DNA from: JADHLK01 sp038131695
GTDB lineage: Bacteria; Pseudomonadota; Alphaproteobacteria; Puniceispirillales; Puniceispirillaceae
Assembly: GCA_038131695.1 (NCBI GenBank)
Contig: JAYPQA010000077.1
Coordinates: 1 to 35,533 of the forward strand
DNA: 35,533 bases
Direction: 5' to 3'
Within the stretch, counting starts at the first letter, position 1, and the number at the start of each line of letters is the position of its first letter. A program made the position numbers and the translations under genes. The notes beneath the pieces are model-generated. The model was not told the origin of the DNA. It was given only the letters and a program-made list of their open reading frames with translations, and searched no databases. Positions 18,508 to 26,824 of this stretch are shown here, piece after piece.

Positions 18508-19445
18508 TTATAAGAACCGCCTAGCGCCCATCGCCAGCCAGCTTACCTGTCTAATATTGGCCGTGGCCGCAAAGCCTGGGCCAGAATTGATGGAATTAAG
18601 TTCGGTAGAAAGCCGTTGCGATGGTTCAGATACAGAACCATACCGTACATAGCCCCGTGGCAATTGCTGCTGGTCAATCGCATAATGGACGGTGCCTAAC
18701 GATGGTATCAAACAATAGTCAACTCTAGATCGAAACAATACCCAAGATGATGTCGCCTGACTTACCCATTTCCGCAGCGCAGCAATGGTCGGATCACAGC
18801 CGGTCGGGCCAACAGCCATCACCGCACCGGTGTCCGGGTTGGATGTCATAGGCACCACGGTATTCTTGATATCGCCATAGTCCTGGGATACTCAACCATG
18901 TTCAGCTCTTCGCCCAGACCATCGGCAAAGCCCTGACAGCGATCCAGCAGGGATTGTTGAACGCTCCATGGTTAAAGCAGACACCCTTGGAACCACTGAG
19001 GCTCTTGGTCTTCCCTACCGCCGCCTTTGCCAGTGTCATATTCCGGCTGGCCGACATGCATGATCGCACCAGCTCCTTGATACCTCCAAACCGGAATTCA
19101 TTGAAATGACCGGGATACCAGCTGCCACAGCCGTCTCCTGATCGGCCACCCAGAATATTGGCATCAGGAATTAGACAAACCAGACCATCCGGGATCCTGC
19201 GCAATAGCGGCTCCCCAATCAAAGACGCTATCTCACTGAGATCACTTCAGTCGGCGGGTTGCGATACTGCACATTTCCGTACCGGTATCTTCAGCAGTTG
19301 CTTCAACAGCGTTGCGCACAACGCCCCAGAACGCATCTGTATCAGACCTGTGTGAAACGACCACAATATTAGCCTCAGGATCAGCAGCGATTGCTGTGCC
19401 CATGCTCATCGCAAGGCCAAATAAAAGCCATCATAAACTTTTCAT
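18508..19445 (-). pseudogene. Periplasmic sugar-binding protein of the ABC importer, RbsB-type (frame interrupted)
   Basis: The solute-binding component. ATG 19445 follows GGAGAGGAAAG. One base is missing or extra at codon 4, after which a signal peptide LLFGLAMSMGTAIAA-DPEA appears. The mature start NIVVVSHRSDTDAFWGVV and NAVEATAEDTGTEVQYRN is typical of type I sugar-binding proteins. Further pieces are PDGLVCLIPDANILGG; KGVCFNHGAFNN; TVVPMTSNPDTGAVMAVGPT, matching the hinge and ligand-binding part; then SGTVHYAIDQQ-like sequence. I estimate 300-315 residues. The middle and end are broken by many indels, so the C-terminus at about 18508 is approximate. It is the first gene of the operon. Confidence 0.72.
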
Positions 19446-19469
19446 TTTTCTTTCCTCTCCAGATTTTAG

Positions 19470-19484
19470 ACTCTTAATTAGAGT
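19470..19484. promoter_or_regulatory. Candidate operator palindrome near the iol operon start
   Basis: ACTCT-TAATT-AGAGT is an inverted repeat with 5-base arms and a 5-base spacer, 25 bases upstream of the binding-protein start, where a repressor could block transcription. No regulator gene is visible nearby to match it. Weak evidence from sequence only. Confidence 0.3.
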
Positions 19485-19543
19485 TATCTTAAATAGGAGC
19501 CAGTAAAATTCTTCATAGAAATCAATAAAAATAGCACCTAAGT

Positions 19544-19597
19544 TATAATTTATTATTGTTTAGATAAACGGCATCATCCAAGTGGTCATTATTGACC
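19544..19597 (+). promoter_or_regulatory. Candidate promoter and operator for the divergent dehydrogenase gene
   Basis: A consensus TATAAT stands at 19544-19549 on the plus strand, though no good -35 hexamer lies 16-18 bases upstream. About 35 bases downstream is the inverted repeat GGTCA-TTAT-TGACC at 19584-19597, suited to binding a dimeric repressor in the leader. The whole stretch 19446-19643 is much richer in A+T than the genes around it and separates the two divergent units. Confidence 0.35.
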
Positions 19598-19643
19598 GGG
19601 CAGCCCAAAGACAGGTCAGACCAAATCGCAAGGAGACTACAGC

Positions 19644-20766
19644 ATGGCAGAAATAGGCGTCGGGGTTATCGGCACAGGGTTTGCGGGCAAAGCACACTTG
19701 ATTGCCCACAGTGCCTCTGCTTCGGTTTTTTGACAGGCTTGGTACAAGGCTGGAGATTGTTTGTGATCTGAGCCCGCAGCGGGCCAGCCAGCGCGCGACT
19801 GATCTCGGCTTTTCGCGCTACACCGACAGATGGCAGGAGGTGGTGGAAGACCCGGCCGTGCAGCTGGTCTCGATTTGCACACCCAATGATACCCATGCTG
19901 AAATTGCCATAGCGGCACTGGCCAGGGGCAAAAATGTCTGGTGCGAGAAGCCGATGTCCACATCGCTTGCTGATTCGGCAGCTATGGCAGAGGCCGCCAG
20001 CAGCGCAAAAGCTCATACCATCATCGGCTATAACTATACCAAGAATCCTGCTGTTACCCATGCAAGGCGGCTGGTTGAAGACGGGCGAATCGGACGTATT
20101 TCCGGCTTTTTTTGCCGCTATGATGTCGATAATGAGGCGGATGGCGCGCGCCCCTGGTCCTGGCGCATGGCGCGCGCAAGTTCTGGCACCGGGGCCAATG
20201 GCGATGTGTTGAGCCATGTCATTTCAGTTGCCCATTTTCTGACCGGCTCGCAAATTTGCCGGGTGGTCGGGGATATGGCGATTGTGCATCCCGAACGCAG
20301 CGATCCAGACAGCCCCGGCAACCTGAAAAGCGTGGATAATGACGATATGATCGCCGCGCTGGTGCATTTTGAAAACGGTGTGCATGGCCATATCGGGGCC
20401 AGCCGCGTGACCTGGGGGCGCAAATGCGGCCTGCGCTGGGAATTGCACGGCACGGAAGGCACAATCTGCTATGATCAGGAAAGGCTGAATGAGCTGCAGC
20501 TATTTACCCGCGGCGATGATCCGGCGACTGCTGGCTTTCGCACACTGCTAACAGGACCGCAACATCCGCCCTATTCCGCCTTTCTGCCCAATGGTGGACA
20601 CAGTCTTGGCTATATGGATGTAAAAATCTGTGAGCTGCATGATTTGCTCGGCGCGATTGAGACGGGCAGTCCTGTCTGGCCGGGTTTTGAGGACGGGCTG
20701 AAAATCGAAAAGGTGATGGATGCGGTGGATCGCTCAGCCCTTTCCGGCAAGTGGGAAGATGTGTGA
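19644..20766 (+). CDS. Gfo/Idh/MocA family oxidoreductase, probable inositol dehydrogenase (N-terminal frameshift)
   Basis: An NAD(P)-dependent dehydrogenase, likely the one oxidising inositol to inosose for IolE. ATG 19644 follows AAGGAG and begins a Rossmann fold, GVGVIGTGFAGKAH. The frame then changes near 19705 and continues open to 20766. Motifs: VSICTPNDTHAEIAIAAL, WCEKPMS with the catalytic Lys, GYNYTKNPAV, and GDVLSHVISVAHFL carrying a family histidine. Joined length is about 374 residues. Standard IolG is about 340 residues, so oxidation of a scyllo- or other inositol isomer, or a substituted form, cannot be excluded. It is divergent from the iol operon, sharing its control region. 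Confidence 0.82.
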
Positions 20767-20888
20767 TCACCAGCAGGCGGCCTGACCGGCAGAGGCAGGC
20801 TTGAAGCCAGGTGGCCAGCTGTGGCAAGCTGACACCCGGATGCCCGCGTCACAGGCCAGAAAAGAAAGCGAAAAAGGGAAGCGAAGAG

Positions 20889-21116
20889 ATGTCAGACGAA
20901 CAGGCGGAAAAAGCAGTGCTGGCGGCCCTTGAGGCCATTCTGGCGGATCACCCGGATTATCAAAAGCCGCAGATTCGCAGTGACGGGGATATTCTGATAC
21001 CGCTTGATCCGGTGCTGAAAAAGAACCGGGCAGCCCACCGCAATGTGGCCGAGGCGATCTCGGACTGGATGGCCCGCGACGGCAAGACCCGACGCAGCTC
21101 AACCTGGGTTGAATAG
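20889..21116 (+). CDS. Small protein of unknown function
   Basis: I do not recognise this 75-residue protein. It starts at ATG 20889 after GAAGCGAAGAG and is charged and probably helical, with two segments: AEKAVLAALEAILADHPDY and NVAEAISDWMARDGK. Between them is a short strand-like piece, DGDILIPLDPVL. There is no signal peptide or membrane segment. It lies 122 bases after the dehydrogenase and 70 bases before the HpcH/HpaI gene, on the same strand, so it may share their transcript. Codon use resembles its neighbours. Confidence 0.55.
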   Translation: MSDEQAEKAVLAALEAILADHPDYQKPQIRSDGDILIPLDPVLKKNRAAHRNVAEAISDWMARDGKTRRSSTWVE

Positions 21117-21186
21117 CCCATCGGGGTAGGGTAACCTTTCCCGGTTAAACAGCCTTTTGCAACCCGCCCACCGCACAGGAAAAACC

Positions 21187-21957
21187 ATGCGTCCCAATAA
21201 AGTTATCGAGGCCTGGCAGGCAGGCGAGACCGCCTTTGCTGCCTGGACCAATACAGAAAGCTCTTACATCGCAGAAGTTCTGGGCCATACCGGCGCAGAT
21301 GCGGTGGTGATAGATATGCAGCACGGTATGGCGGATATGCATTCCGCCCTGCCCATGCTGCAGGCCATCTCCACGACTCCGGCCAGCCCGTTTGTGCGGG
21401 TGCCGGGGCTGGATCCGAGGCTGATTATGAAATTGCTGGATTATGGCAGTTACGGGCTGATTTGCCCGCTGGTGGATAATGCGGAACAGGCCGAAGCCTT
21501 TGTTGCGGCCAGCAGCTATCCCCCCAGAGGCGGGCGCAGCTATGGGCCGGTGCGCGGCCTGCTCTATGGCGGGCCGGATTATCTGGCAGAAGCAGATAAC
21601 ACTATCGTGCGCCTTGCCATGATAGAGACGCGGGCGGGTCTGGATAATCTGGAGGCTATCTGTCAGGTGGACGGGCTGCAGGGGATTTTTCTCGGCCCCT
21701 CTGATCTGAGCCTGTCACTGGGCAGCAAGCCCGGGCCGGAACCGGCAGAAGATCATGTGGAAGAGGCTATTGCCCGCTGTCTGGCTGGTGCCCACAAGGC
21801 CGGTAAAAAGGCCGGTATTTTCTGCTTTGGGGTGGAGGGGGCGCAGCGGCGCACCGCCCAGGGATTTGATTTTGTCGTCCCCCATGCTGACAGTTTCCAT
21901 CTGGCAAAAGCCTATCGGGCGGCACTGGAGGCGACCCGCGCCAGCAAGCCAGACTAA
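21187..21957 (+). CDS. HpcH/HpaI aldolase family protein
   Basis: A 256-residue metal-dependent class II pyruvate aldolase of the HpcH/HpaI group, which cleaves 4-hydroxy-2-keto acids or condenses pyruvate with aldehydes. Motifs: VVIDMQHGMADM near residue 47; FVRVPGLDPRLIMKLLDYGSYG with the substrate Arg; SYGPVRG; IETRAGLDNLEAI with a metal Glu; FLGPSDLSLSLG with a metal Asp. The usual D-E-H of the first motif reads DMQHG, as in a known subgroup. ATG 21187 follows AGGAAAAACC. Its role beside the inositol genes is not proven; it might process a keto acid fragment. Its stop lies in a tandem repeat. Confidence 0.85.
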   Translation: MRPNKVIEAWQAGETAFAAWTNTESSYIAEVLGHTGADAVVIDMQHGMADMHSALPMLQAISTTPASPFVRVPGLDPRLIMKLLDYGSYGLICPLVDNAEQAEAFVAASSYPPRGGRSYGPVRGLLYGGPDYLAEADNTIVRLAMIETRAGLDNLEAICQVDGLQGIFLGPSDLSLSLGSKPGPEPAEDHVEEAIARCLAGAHKAGKKAGIFCFGVEGAQRRTAQGFDFVVPHADSFHLAKAYRAALEATRASKPD

Positions 21958-22005
21958 TTTGAACGGGCCAGACTAATGTGAACGGGTCAGACTAATTTGA
22001 ACGGG
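21949..22005. repeat. Three 19-base tandem repeats bridging two convergent stop codons
   Basis: Three units of 19 bases run without gaps: CCAGACTAATTTGAACGGG at 21949-21967, a copy with one change (T to G) at 21968-21986, and a copy with one change at the first base at 21987-22005. The first unit holds the TAA ending the aldolase gene, and the third holds the TAG ending the EamA transporter on the other strand. No stem is evident inside a unit. Confidence 0.85.
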
Positions 22006-22918
22006 CGGGGCTGCGCGCAATAATCAGCGCCCCGGCCAGCGTGATCAGCACCATGCCGGCCCAGCCCAGCGCCGAGACCAGCACGCCCCAAATCAGCCAG
22101 CCAAACAAGGCGGCAAAACCAAGGAAGCTGTATTCTGAAATGGCCAGCACCGTTGTATCGCCCTTTTGATAGGCGCTGATCAGCATCCAGACAGACAAGA
22201 GCGTCAGCCCGGCCTGCACCAGCAAGGAGACCCATTGCCAGCCGGTCAGCCCGACCCAGATCACCGCCAGACCATATCCGCTGGCATATCCGCTGGCAAT
22301 CAACAGCCCCAACCCGCCAAGGCCGGTCAGGATAAAATAACCCAGGACCAATGCCAGCGGTGGTTCATCCGCACACCAATGGCGGGCGATCAGATTGGCC
22401 AGCGCATACAAGGCCCCGGCCGCAACCGGCATCAGATGCCACAGGGTGAAATCCGGCGCGCCGGGCTGCAGCAGGAAGACCACACCCAAAGACCCGGCCA
22501 GCACCGCCAATAGCCGCCGCCAGCCCGGTATCTGGCGCAGATAAAGGCTGCTGAAAACAAGCACGAAAATCGGCGCGGTGAACAGCCCGGCCGCCGCTTC
22601 TGCCACCGGCAGGAAAACCAGGGCCCCGAAATAAAACCCCATCGCACCGGCAAAAAAAGCCGAGCGCACCAGCACCGCCACAAACCGGACCGGCCGCCAG
22701 CTGCTGCCCGCCAGCATAATCACCAGCCCCGCCATCAAGACACAGATCAGCGCGCGCACCAGCAAATACTGGCCAAGGCTGGCAGGCGGCATCACCGTCA
22801 TCACCAGATTGTCGGAAAAGGACAGAATGGCCATCGCCGCTATCACTTGCAGCAAATGGCGATTGCCCGGCGCGGCAAGATAGGCGGCCCATTTTGATGA
22901 AAATCTTGTGTCGCTCAT
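21992..22918 (-). CDS. EamA/DMT superfamily transporter
   Basis: A 308-residue inner-membrane protein with about ten hydrophobic segments in two homologous halves, the usual drug/metabolite transporter plan. The first half has FFAGAMGFYFGALVFLPVAEA followed by FTAPIFVLVFSSLYLRQIPGWRRLLAVL. The second half has TVLAISEYSFLGFAALFGWLIWG. The substrate is not predictable. ATG 22918 gives an N-terminus that fits; an upstream extension to 23092 is unlikely. It is convergent with the HpcH/HpaI gene, ending within the repeat at 21949-22005. Intact. Confidence 0.87.
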   Translation of the reverse strand: MSDTRFSSKWAAYLAAPGNRHLLQVIAAMAILSFSDNLVMTVMPPASLGQYLLVRALICVLMAGLVIMLAGSSWRPVRFVAVLVRSAFFAGAMGFYFGALVFLPVAEAAAGLFTAPIFVLVFSSLYLRQIPGWRRLLAVLAGSLGVVFLLQPGAPDFTLWHLMPVAAGALYALANLIARHWCADEPPLALVLGYFILTGLGGLGLLIASGYASGYGLAVIWVGLTGWQWVSLLVQAGLTLLSVWMLISAYQKGDTTVLAISEYSFLGFAALFGWLIWGVLVSALGWAGMVLITLAGALIIARSPARSN

Positions 22919-23001
22919 GCCGGCGGCCCTGTCATGCGGTTTTGGTGACAAGACACTGGCTGGAGTAAGGCTTGCTGGCAAGGGTTTTTTATTGCCGCAC
23001 C

Positions 23002-23466
23002 CTAGCTGGCTGAGCCAGCGCGCGGGGCCGACACAGCCACAGTCATCCAGTGATCTGCTTGCGGGCCATCTGCAACCCGCTGCAGCTGCCACAGATAGGC
23101 ATAGCTCAACCCGTCGCGGGCCAGCACCCGCACAATAAAGCGGATAGAATCCGTGCTTTCATCCATGCGGCGAATCGCGTGCGCCTGATGGCCCAGAAGC
23201 GGTGCATAGGCCGGGTTGGCAAACAGCGTGCGGAAACGGGCCAGCGGGCCGGTCATCGCCTTATTCGCCGGATGCGCAAACAGCCAGACCTGTTCAATAC
23301 CTAGATCACTGTCCTCTGCCTGCAGGCCCAGCAGCTGAATCTCGACCACCTCTTGCGGGGAATAGCTGGCGGCGGGCTGAATCAGATCAGGCCGATCCAG
23401 ATCAGCAGCCAGAACAGACCCGCCAAGAAGAACCGAAACAATCAGGGAGATAAATGCACGCACCAT
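23002..23466 (-). CDS. DUF4864 domain secreted protein
   Basis: A 154-residue protein with a signal peptide (VRAFISLIVSVLLGGSVLA-AD) and a DUF4864 domain: SPQEVVEIQLLGLQAEDSDLGIEQVWLFAHPANKAMTGPLARFRTLF, then LLGHQAHAIRR and YLWQLQRVADGPQADHWMTVAV. The fold resembles SnoaL/NTF2-like folds; no function is established. It is expected in the periplasm. Start ATG 23466, 39 bases after the metZ stop. It is intact and may be co-transcribed with metZ. Confidence 0.85.
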   Translation of the reverse strand: MVRAFISLIVSVLLGGSVLAADLDRPDLIQPAASYSPQEVVEIQLLGLQAEDSDLGIEQVWLFAHPANKAMTGPLARFRTLFANPAYAPLLGHQAHAIRRMDESTDSIRFIVRVLARDGLSYAYLWQLQRVADGPQADHWMTVAVSAPRAGSAS

Positions 23467-23505
23467 TCCCCCTTTACGAGGGCCGGGCGCGGGCGGATCG
23501 CTGTG

Positions 23506-24696
23506 CTAGCCAGCAGCCTGCAGGGCCTGTTCCAGATCCGCTATCAAATCATCGCTGTGTTCCAGCCCGACAGACAGGCGAATATGGCCATCGGTGATTT
23601 CCAGCGCATCGCGTTCTTCTTGCGTCAAATTCATGTGCGTTGTACTGGCCGGATGACAGGCCAGCGATTTGGCATCGCCCAGATTATTGGAAATATCGAT
23701 CAGCTGCAGCGCATTCAAAAAGGCAAAGGCCTGGCCTTTGCCGCCGGGCAGCTGAAAGGCCATCAGGCTGGAGCCGCCGCTCATCTGGCGACAGGCCAGC
23801 TCATATTGCGGATGCGAGGGATGCCCGGGCCAGGCCAGCCCGGCAACCTTTTTTTGATCCGCCAGCCAATCTGCCAGCCTGCCGGCATTGGCGGTCATCT
23901 GGGCAACGCGCAGCTCCAGCGTTTCCAGCGATTTCAGCATCACCCAGGCATTGAAGGCAGAGACCGCCGCCCCGGTCTGGCGATAAAAGGGCAGAAACAC
24001 CTCTTCGACAAACTCATGCGTGCCCAGCACCGCCCCGGCCAGCAAGCGGCCTTGCCCGTCAATATGCTTGGTCGCCGAATAGGTCACAATATCCGCGCCC
24101 AGCTCCAGCGGGGCCTGATAAATCGGGCTGGCAAAGACATTATCCACCACCACCAGCGCGCCTGCTGCATGGGCCAGCTCTGAGACCGCCTTGATATCCA
24201 CCAGCTGCAGAATCGGGTTGGACGGGCTTTCCAGAAAAACCAGCTTTGCCGGGCGCGCGAGAGCCGCTTCCCAGGCCGCCAGATCGCGCCCATCCACCAG
24301 CTCTGTCTCAACACCCCAGCGGGGCAGGATGCGGGAGACAATGGCATAACAGGCCCCGAACAGGGCCCGGCTGGCCACGATCCGGTCGCCGGCTTTCAGC
24401 TGGCAGGCCAGCGCCCCGAAAATCGCGGCCATGCCTGTGCCGGTCATGCGGCACGCCTCAGCCCCTTCCAGCATCGCCAGCCTGTCTTCCAGCATCCGCA
24501 CCGTCGGATTGCCATAGCGGGAATAGACATATCTGTCGGTCTCACCGCGAAAGGCCGCCTCTGCCTCTTCGGCATTTTCATAGACATAGCCCGATGTCAT
24601 ATAAAGCGCCTCAGCCGTCTCGCGGTTCGGGCTGCGATCCAGGCCGCCGCGCACCAGCTGGGTCTGTTTTTTCCAGTTTTTCGGATCACCGGTCAT
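23506..24696 (-). CDS. metZ: O-succinylhomoserine sulfhydrylase MetZ
   Basis: A PLP enzyme that makes homocysteine from O-succinylhomoserine and sulfide in methionine synthesis. It has 396 residues, cytosolic and tetrameric in the family. The PLP lysine is Lys210 in YSATKHIDGQGR. Other family landmarks are YSRYGNPTVRMLE at 58-70, MTGTGMAAI, FLESPSNP at 154-161, VVDNVFASP and SLACHPASTTH near residue 345. The related cystathionine synthases differ in the GQGR region, which supports MetZ. Its ATG overlaps the DUF1737 stop (ATGA). Intact. Confidence 0.93.
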   Translation of the reverse strand: MTGDPKNWKKQTQLVRGGLDRSPNRETAEALYMTSGYVYENAEEAEAAFRGETDRYVYSRYGNPTVRMLEDRLAMLEGAEACRMTGTGMAAIFGALACQLKAGDRIVASRALFGACYAIVSRILPRWGVETELVDGRDLAAWEAALARPAKLVFLESPSNPILQLVDIKAVSELAHAAGALVVVDNVFASPIYQAPLELGADIVTYSATKHIDGQGRLLAGAVLGTHEFVEEVFLPFYRQTGAAVSAFNAWVMLKSLETLELRVAQMTANAGRLADWLADQKKVAGLAWPGHPSHPQYELACRQMSGGSSLMAFQLPGGKGQAFAFLNALQLIDISNNLGDAKSLACHPASTTHMNLTQEERDALEITDGHIRLSVGLEHSDDLIADLEQALQAAG

Positions 24697-24920
24697 TTTG
24701 TCAGTCCTGCAAGAGTATTGATAGGCACCGCGCCGGGCAAAATAACCGCCTGGCCGACATACAGAACGCCATCCTTCTCAGCCAGCACCGGGTTGCCATA
24801 GAGCACCCAGCCCTCAGCCAGCGCATCAGACACGCGCTGGCAGAAATCCGGGCTGTCCGGCCCGGTCAGGAAACGATAGCTTTTGCCAGCTGGGCTGGGA
24901 GGGGAGTCTCGGTCTGTCAT
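24693..24920 (-). CDS. DUF1737 domain protein
   Basis: A 75-residue protein with the DUF1737 pattern YRFLTGPDSPDFCQRVSDAL, AEGWVLYGNP and YVGQAVI. The function is unknown; members are small cytosolic proteins. It starts at ATG 24920, 12 bases after the regA stop, and its TGA overlaps the metZ start, so it is translated together with metZ. Intact. Confidence 0.85.
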   Translation of the reverse strand: MTDRDSPPSPAGKSYRFLTGPDSPDFCQRVSDALAEGWVLYGNPVLAEKDGVLYVGQAVILPGAVPINTLAGLTK

Positions 24921-24932
24921 AATGATGACAAA

Positions 24933-25463
24933 TTAGCTGTGCGGGGCGTGCTTGGCAAGAATTCGCTGCAGCGTCCGGCGATGCATTTTCAGCCGTCTTG
25001 CGGTTTCGGAAACGTTGCGGTTGCATTGTTCAAAAACCCGCTGGATATGTTCCCAGCGCACCCGGTCCGCAGACATCGGATCCTCTGGCGGCGGCGGCAG
25101 CGATTCCCCCTGTTGCAGCAAGGCCGAGATAATCTCATCCGGCCCGGTCGGCTTGGCCAGATAATCCACCGCCCCGGCCTTCACCGCTGCGACCGCTGTC
25201 GCGATATTGCCAAAGCCGGTCAACATGACGATGCGGCAATTTGGCTGGGCCGCGTGCAGCCAGGCGGTGATATCCAGCCCGCTGCCATCCTCCAGCTTCA
25301 AATCCAGCACCGCATAGGCAGGCGGGTCCTGCTGAATGGCAGATTTTGCGGCGGCCAGCGAATCAGCTGTGGTCACCTCAAAACCAACCGCCTGCATGGC
25401 CCGGGCCAGCCTCTTGCAGAACACCGCATCATCATCAACGATCAGCAATTTGCCTTTTGGCAT
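24933..25463 (-). CDS. regA: RegA/PrrA/ActR-type redox response regulator
   Basis: A 176-residue DNA-binding response regulator working with RegB. The receiver domain has the acidic pair DDD at 10-12, the phospho-acceptor Asp54 in AVLDLKLEDGSG, Thr82 in MLTGFG and Lys104 in YLAKP. A proline-rich linker (SLPPPPEDPMSADRVRWEHI) is typical of this family. The C-terminal Fis-like helix-turn-helix is CNRNVSETARRLKMHRRTLQRILAKHAP. The family controls photosynthesis, respiration and carbon fixation genes in response to redox. ATG 25463 gives the usual start; an upstream TTG at 25487 is unlikely. It follows regB by about 30 bases. Confidence 0.9.
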   Translation of the reverse strand: MPKGKLLIVDDDAVFCKRLARAMQAVGFEVTTADSLAAAKSAIQQDPPAYAVLDLKLEDGSGLDITAWLHAAQPNCRIVMLTGFGNIATAVAAVKAGAVDYLAKPTGPDEIISALLQQGESLPPPPEDPMSADRVRWEHIQRVFEQCNRNVSETARRLKMHRRTLQRILAKHAPHS

Positions 25464-25495
25464 TAAAGGGTCTCCCCCTTGGCTCAATAACTTTG

Positions 25496-26818
25496 TCAGC
25501 GCGGGCCGCCCTCTGCCTCCAGCCGCTGTCTTGGCAAGCGTAATTCTACCACCGCCCCGCCCTGCTGGCTATTATAGAATCGGGCCTGCCCGCCCAGCTG
25601 GCGCATAAAGGCGCGCACCAGAAACAGGCCGAGGCCGCGATGCGCGTTCTGCCCCTTGCGGGAGGTCTGGCCGGGCTGGCCTGCTGCGGCCAGCATGGAG
25701 GCCTTGAAACCAGGCCCGTCATCATGCACCAACAAGGTGATCTCTGCCTCTGACCAGCTGAGATCAAGCGTGATCAGCCGGTCTGCATAATCTGCCGCAT
25801 TATCCAGCAGCGTATCCAGCGCCCAGCGCAATTCCGGCACGGGCACCACCAGCGGCTCAGCCAGCTGCGGCGGCGTGCCGCCTGATAGCTGGATGCGCGT
25901 TTCCACCTTCATCGGGTCCGGGCGCTGGGCCAGCATATTGCGCACCATATGGCTGAGCGGCATGGCACTGGCCGCGTGCGCATCCGCCCGGCTGGCATCT
26001 GCATCCAGTTCCGAGAGAATAACCCGGCACCGCTCCAGCTCACTCTGCAACAGGCGGATATCCTCAAAATGCGGGTCTGTTTCGGCCAGCTCGCGATTCA
26101 GCTCATGGGAAATCAGCGTCAGCGTATTCAGCGGCGAGCCCAGCTTGTGGGCAGCAGCCGTCGCCAGCGATCCCAGCGCGGTTGTGCGCTGTTCCTCTGC
26201 CAGCATCAAACGGGTGGCCGCAAGGGCGGCTGAATTGGCGCGCGCAGCAGAAGCCAGCCAGAATACATAAAAGCCCATAAAGACTGAGGCGACCAGCAAG
26301 GCCGTCCAGATGCCAAACTCAAAAAGCGGTGGCAAGGAAAGGCCGGACCCGGACCAGGGCAGCGGCAGGTGAAAAAAGATCAGCAAGCTGGCTGAGCATA
26401 TCACCAGCCCCAGCAATATCAGCGTGGCGCGCAAATCCAGAACCGCCGCCGAGACCACCACCGGAGCCAGAAACAGAACCGCAAAAGGATTGAGCAAACC
26501 ACCGGTAAGATAGAGCAGCGCCGCCAGCTGAAGCACATCAAAACCAAGCGCCAGCATCAGCAAATCAGAGGCTTCACTATCCTGCCCGCGCAGCCGCATC
26601 TGCCAGAGATTCATCAGCCCGCCAATCGCAATGACGCTCAGCACCTCCAGCAGCGGCAGATCATATCCCAGCAGCAGATACACCAGACACACAGATACCA
26701 GCTGGCCCGCCAGCCCCAGCCAGCGAATCACCACAATCGTGCCGGGATCAAACGGGCTGGCCGGACGGCCTGTTACAGACCCGTCTGCCACCGGCGGGCT
26801 GAAAGGCCGCCTCACCAT
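25496..26818 (-). CDS. regB: RegB/PrrB/ActS-type membrane redox sensor kinase
   Basis: A 440-residue histidine kinase with six predicted membrane segments in residues 30-190, the quinone-sensing loop GGLLNPF at 106-112, the phospho-accepting His224 in AAAHKLGSPLNTL, and a conserved redox cysteine (Cys264 in LERCRVILSEL). The ATP-binding region has DNAADYA, DDGPGFK and RGLGLFLVRAF. These are hallmarks of RegB: quinone and disulfide sensing with RegA as partner. It starts at ATG 26818, six bases after the gyrB stop. Intact, so the pair is probably functional. Confidence 0.92.
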   Translation of the reverse strand: MVRRPFSPPVADGSVTGRPASPFDPGTIVVIRWLGLAGQLVSVCLVYLLLGYDLPLLEVLSVIAIGGLMNLWQMRLRGQDSEASDLLMLALGFDVLQLAALLYLTGGLLNPFAVLFLAPVVVSAAVLDLRATLILLGLVICSASLLIFFHLPLPWSGSGLSLPPLFEFGIWTALLVASVFMGFYVFWLASAARANSAALAATRLMLAEEQRTTALGSLATAAAHKLGSPLNTLTLISHELNRELAETDPHFEDIRLLQSELERCRVILSELDADASRADAHAASAMPLSHMVRNMLAQRPDPMKVETRIQLSGGTPPQLAEPLVVPVPELRWALDTLLDNAADYADRLITLDLSWSEAEITLLVHDDGPGFKASMLAAAGQPGQTSRKGQNAHRGLGLFLVRAFMRQLGGQARFYNSQQGGAVVELRLPRQRLEAEGGPR

Positions 26819-26824
26819 TTTGGA

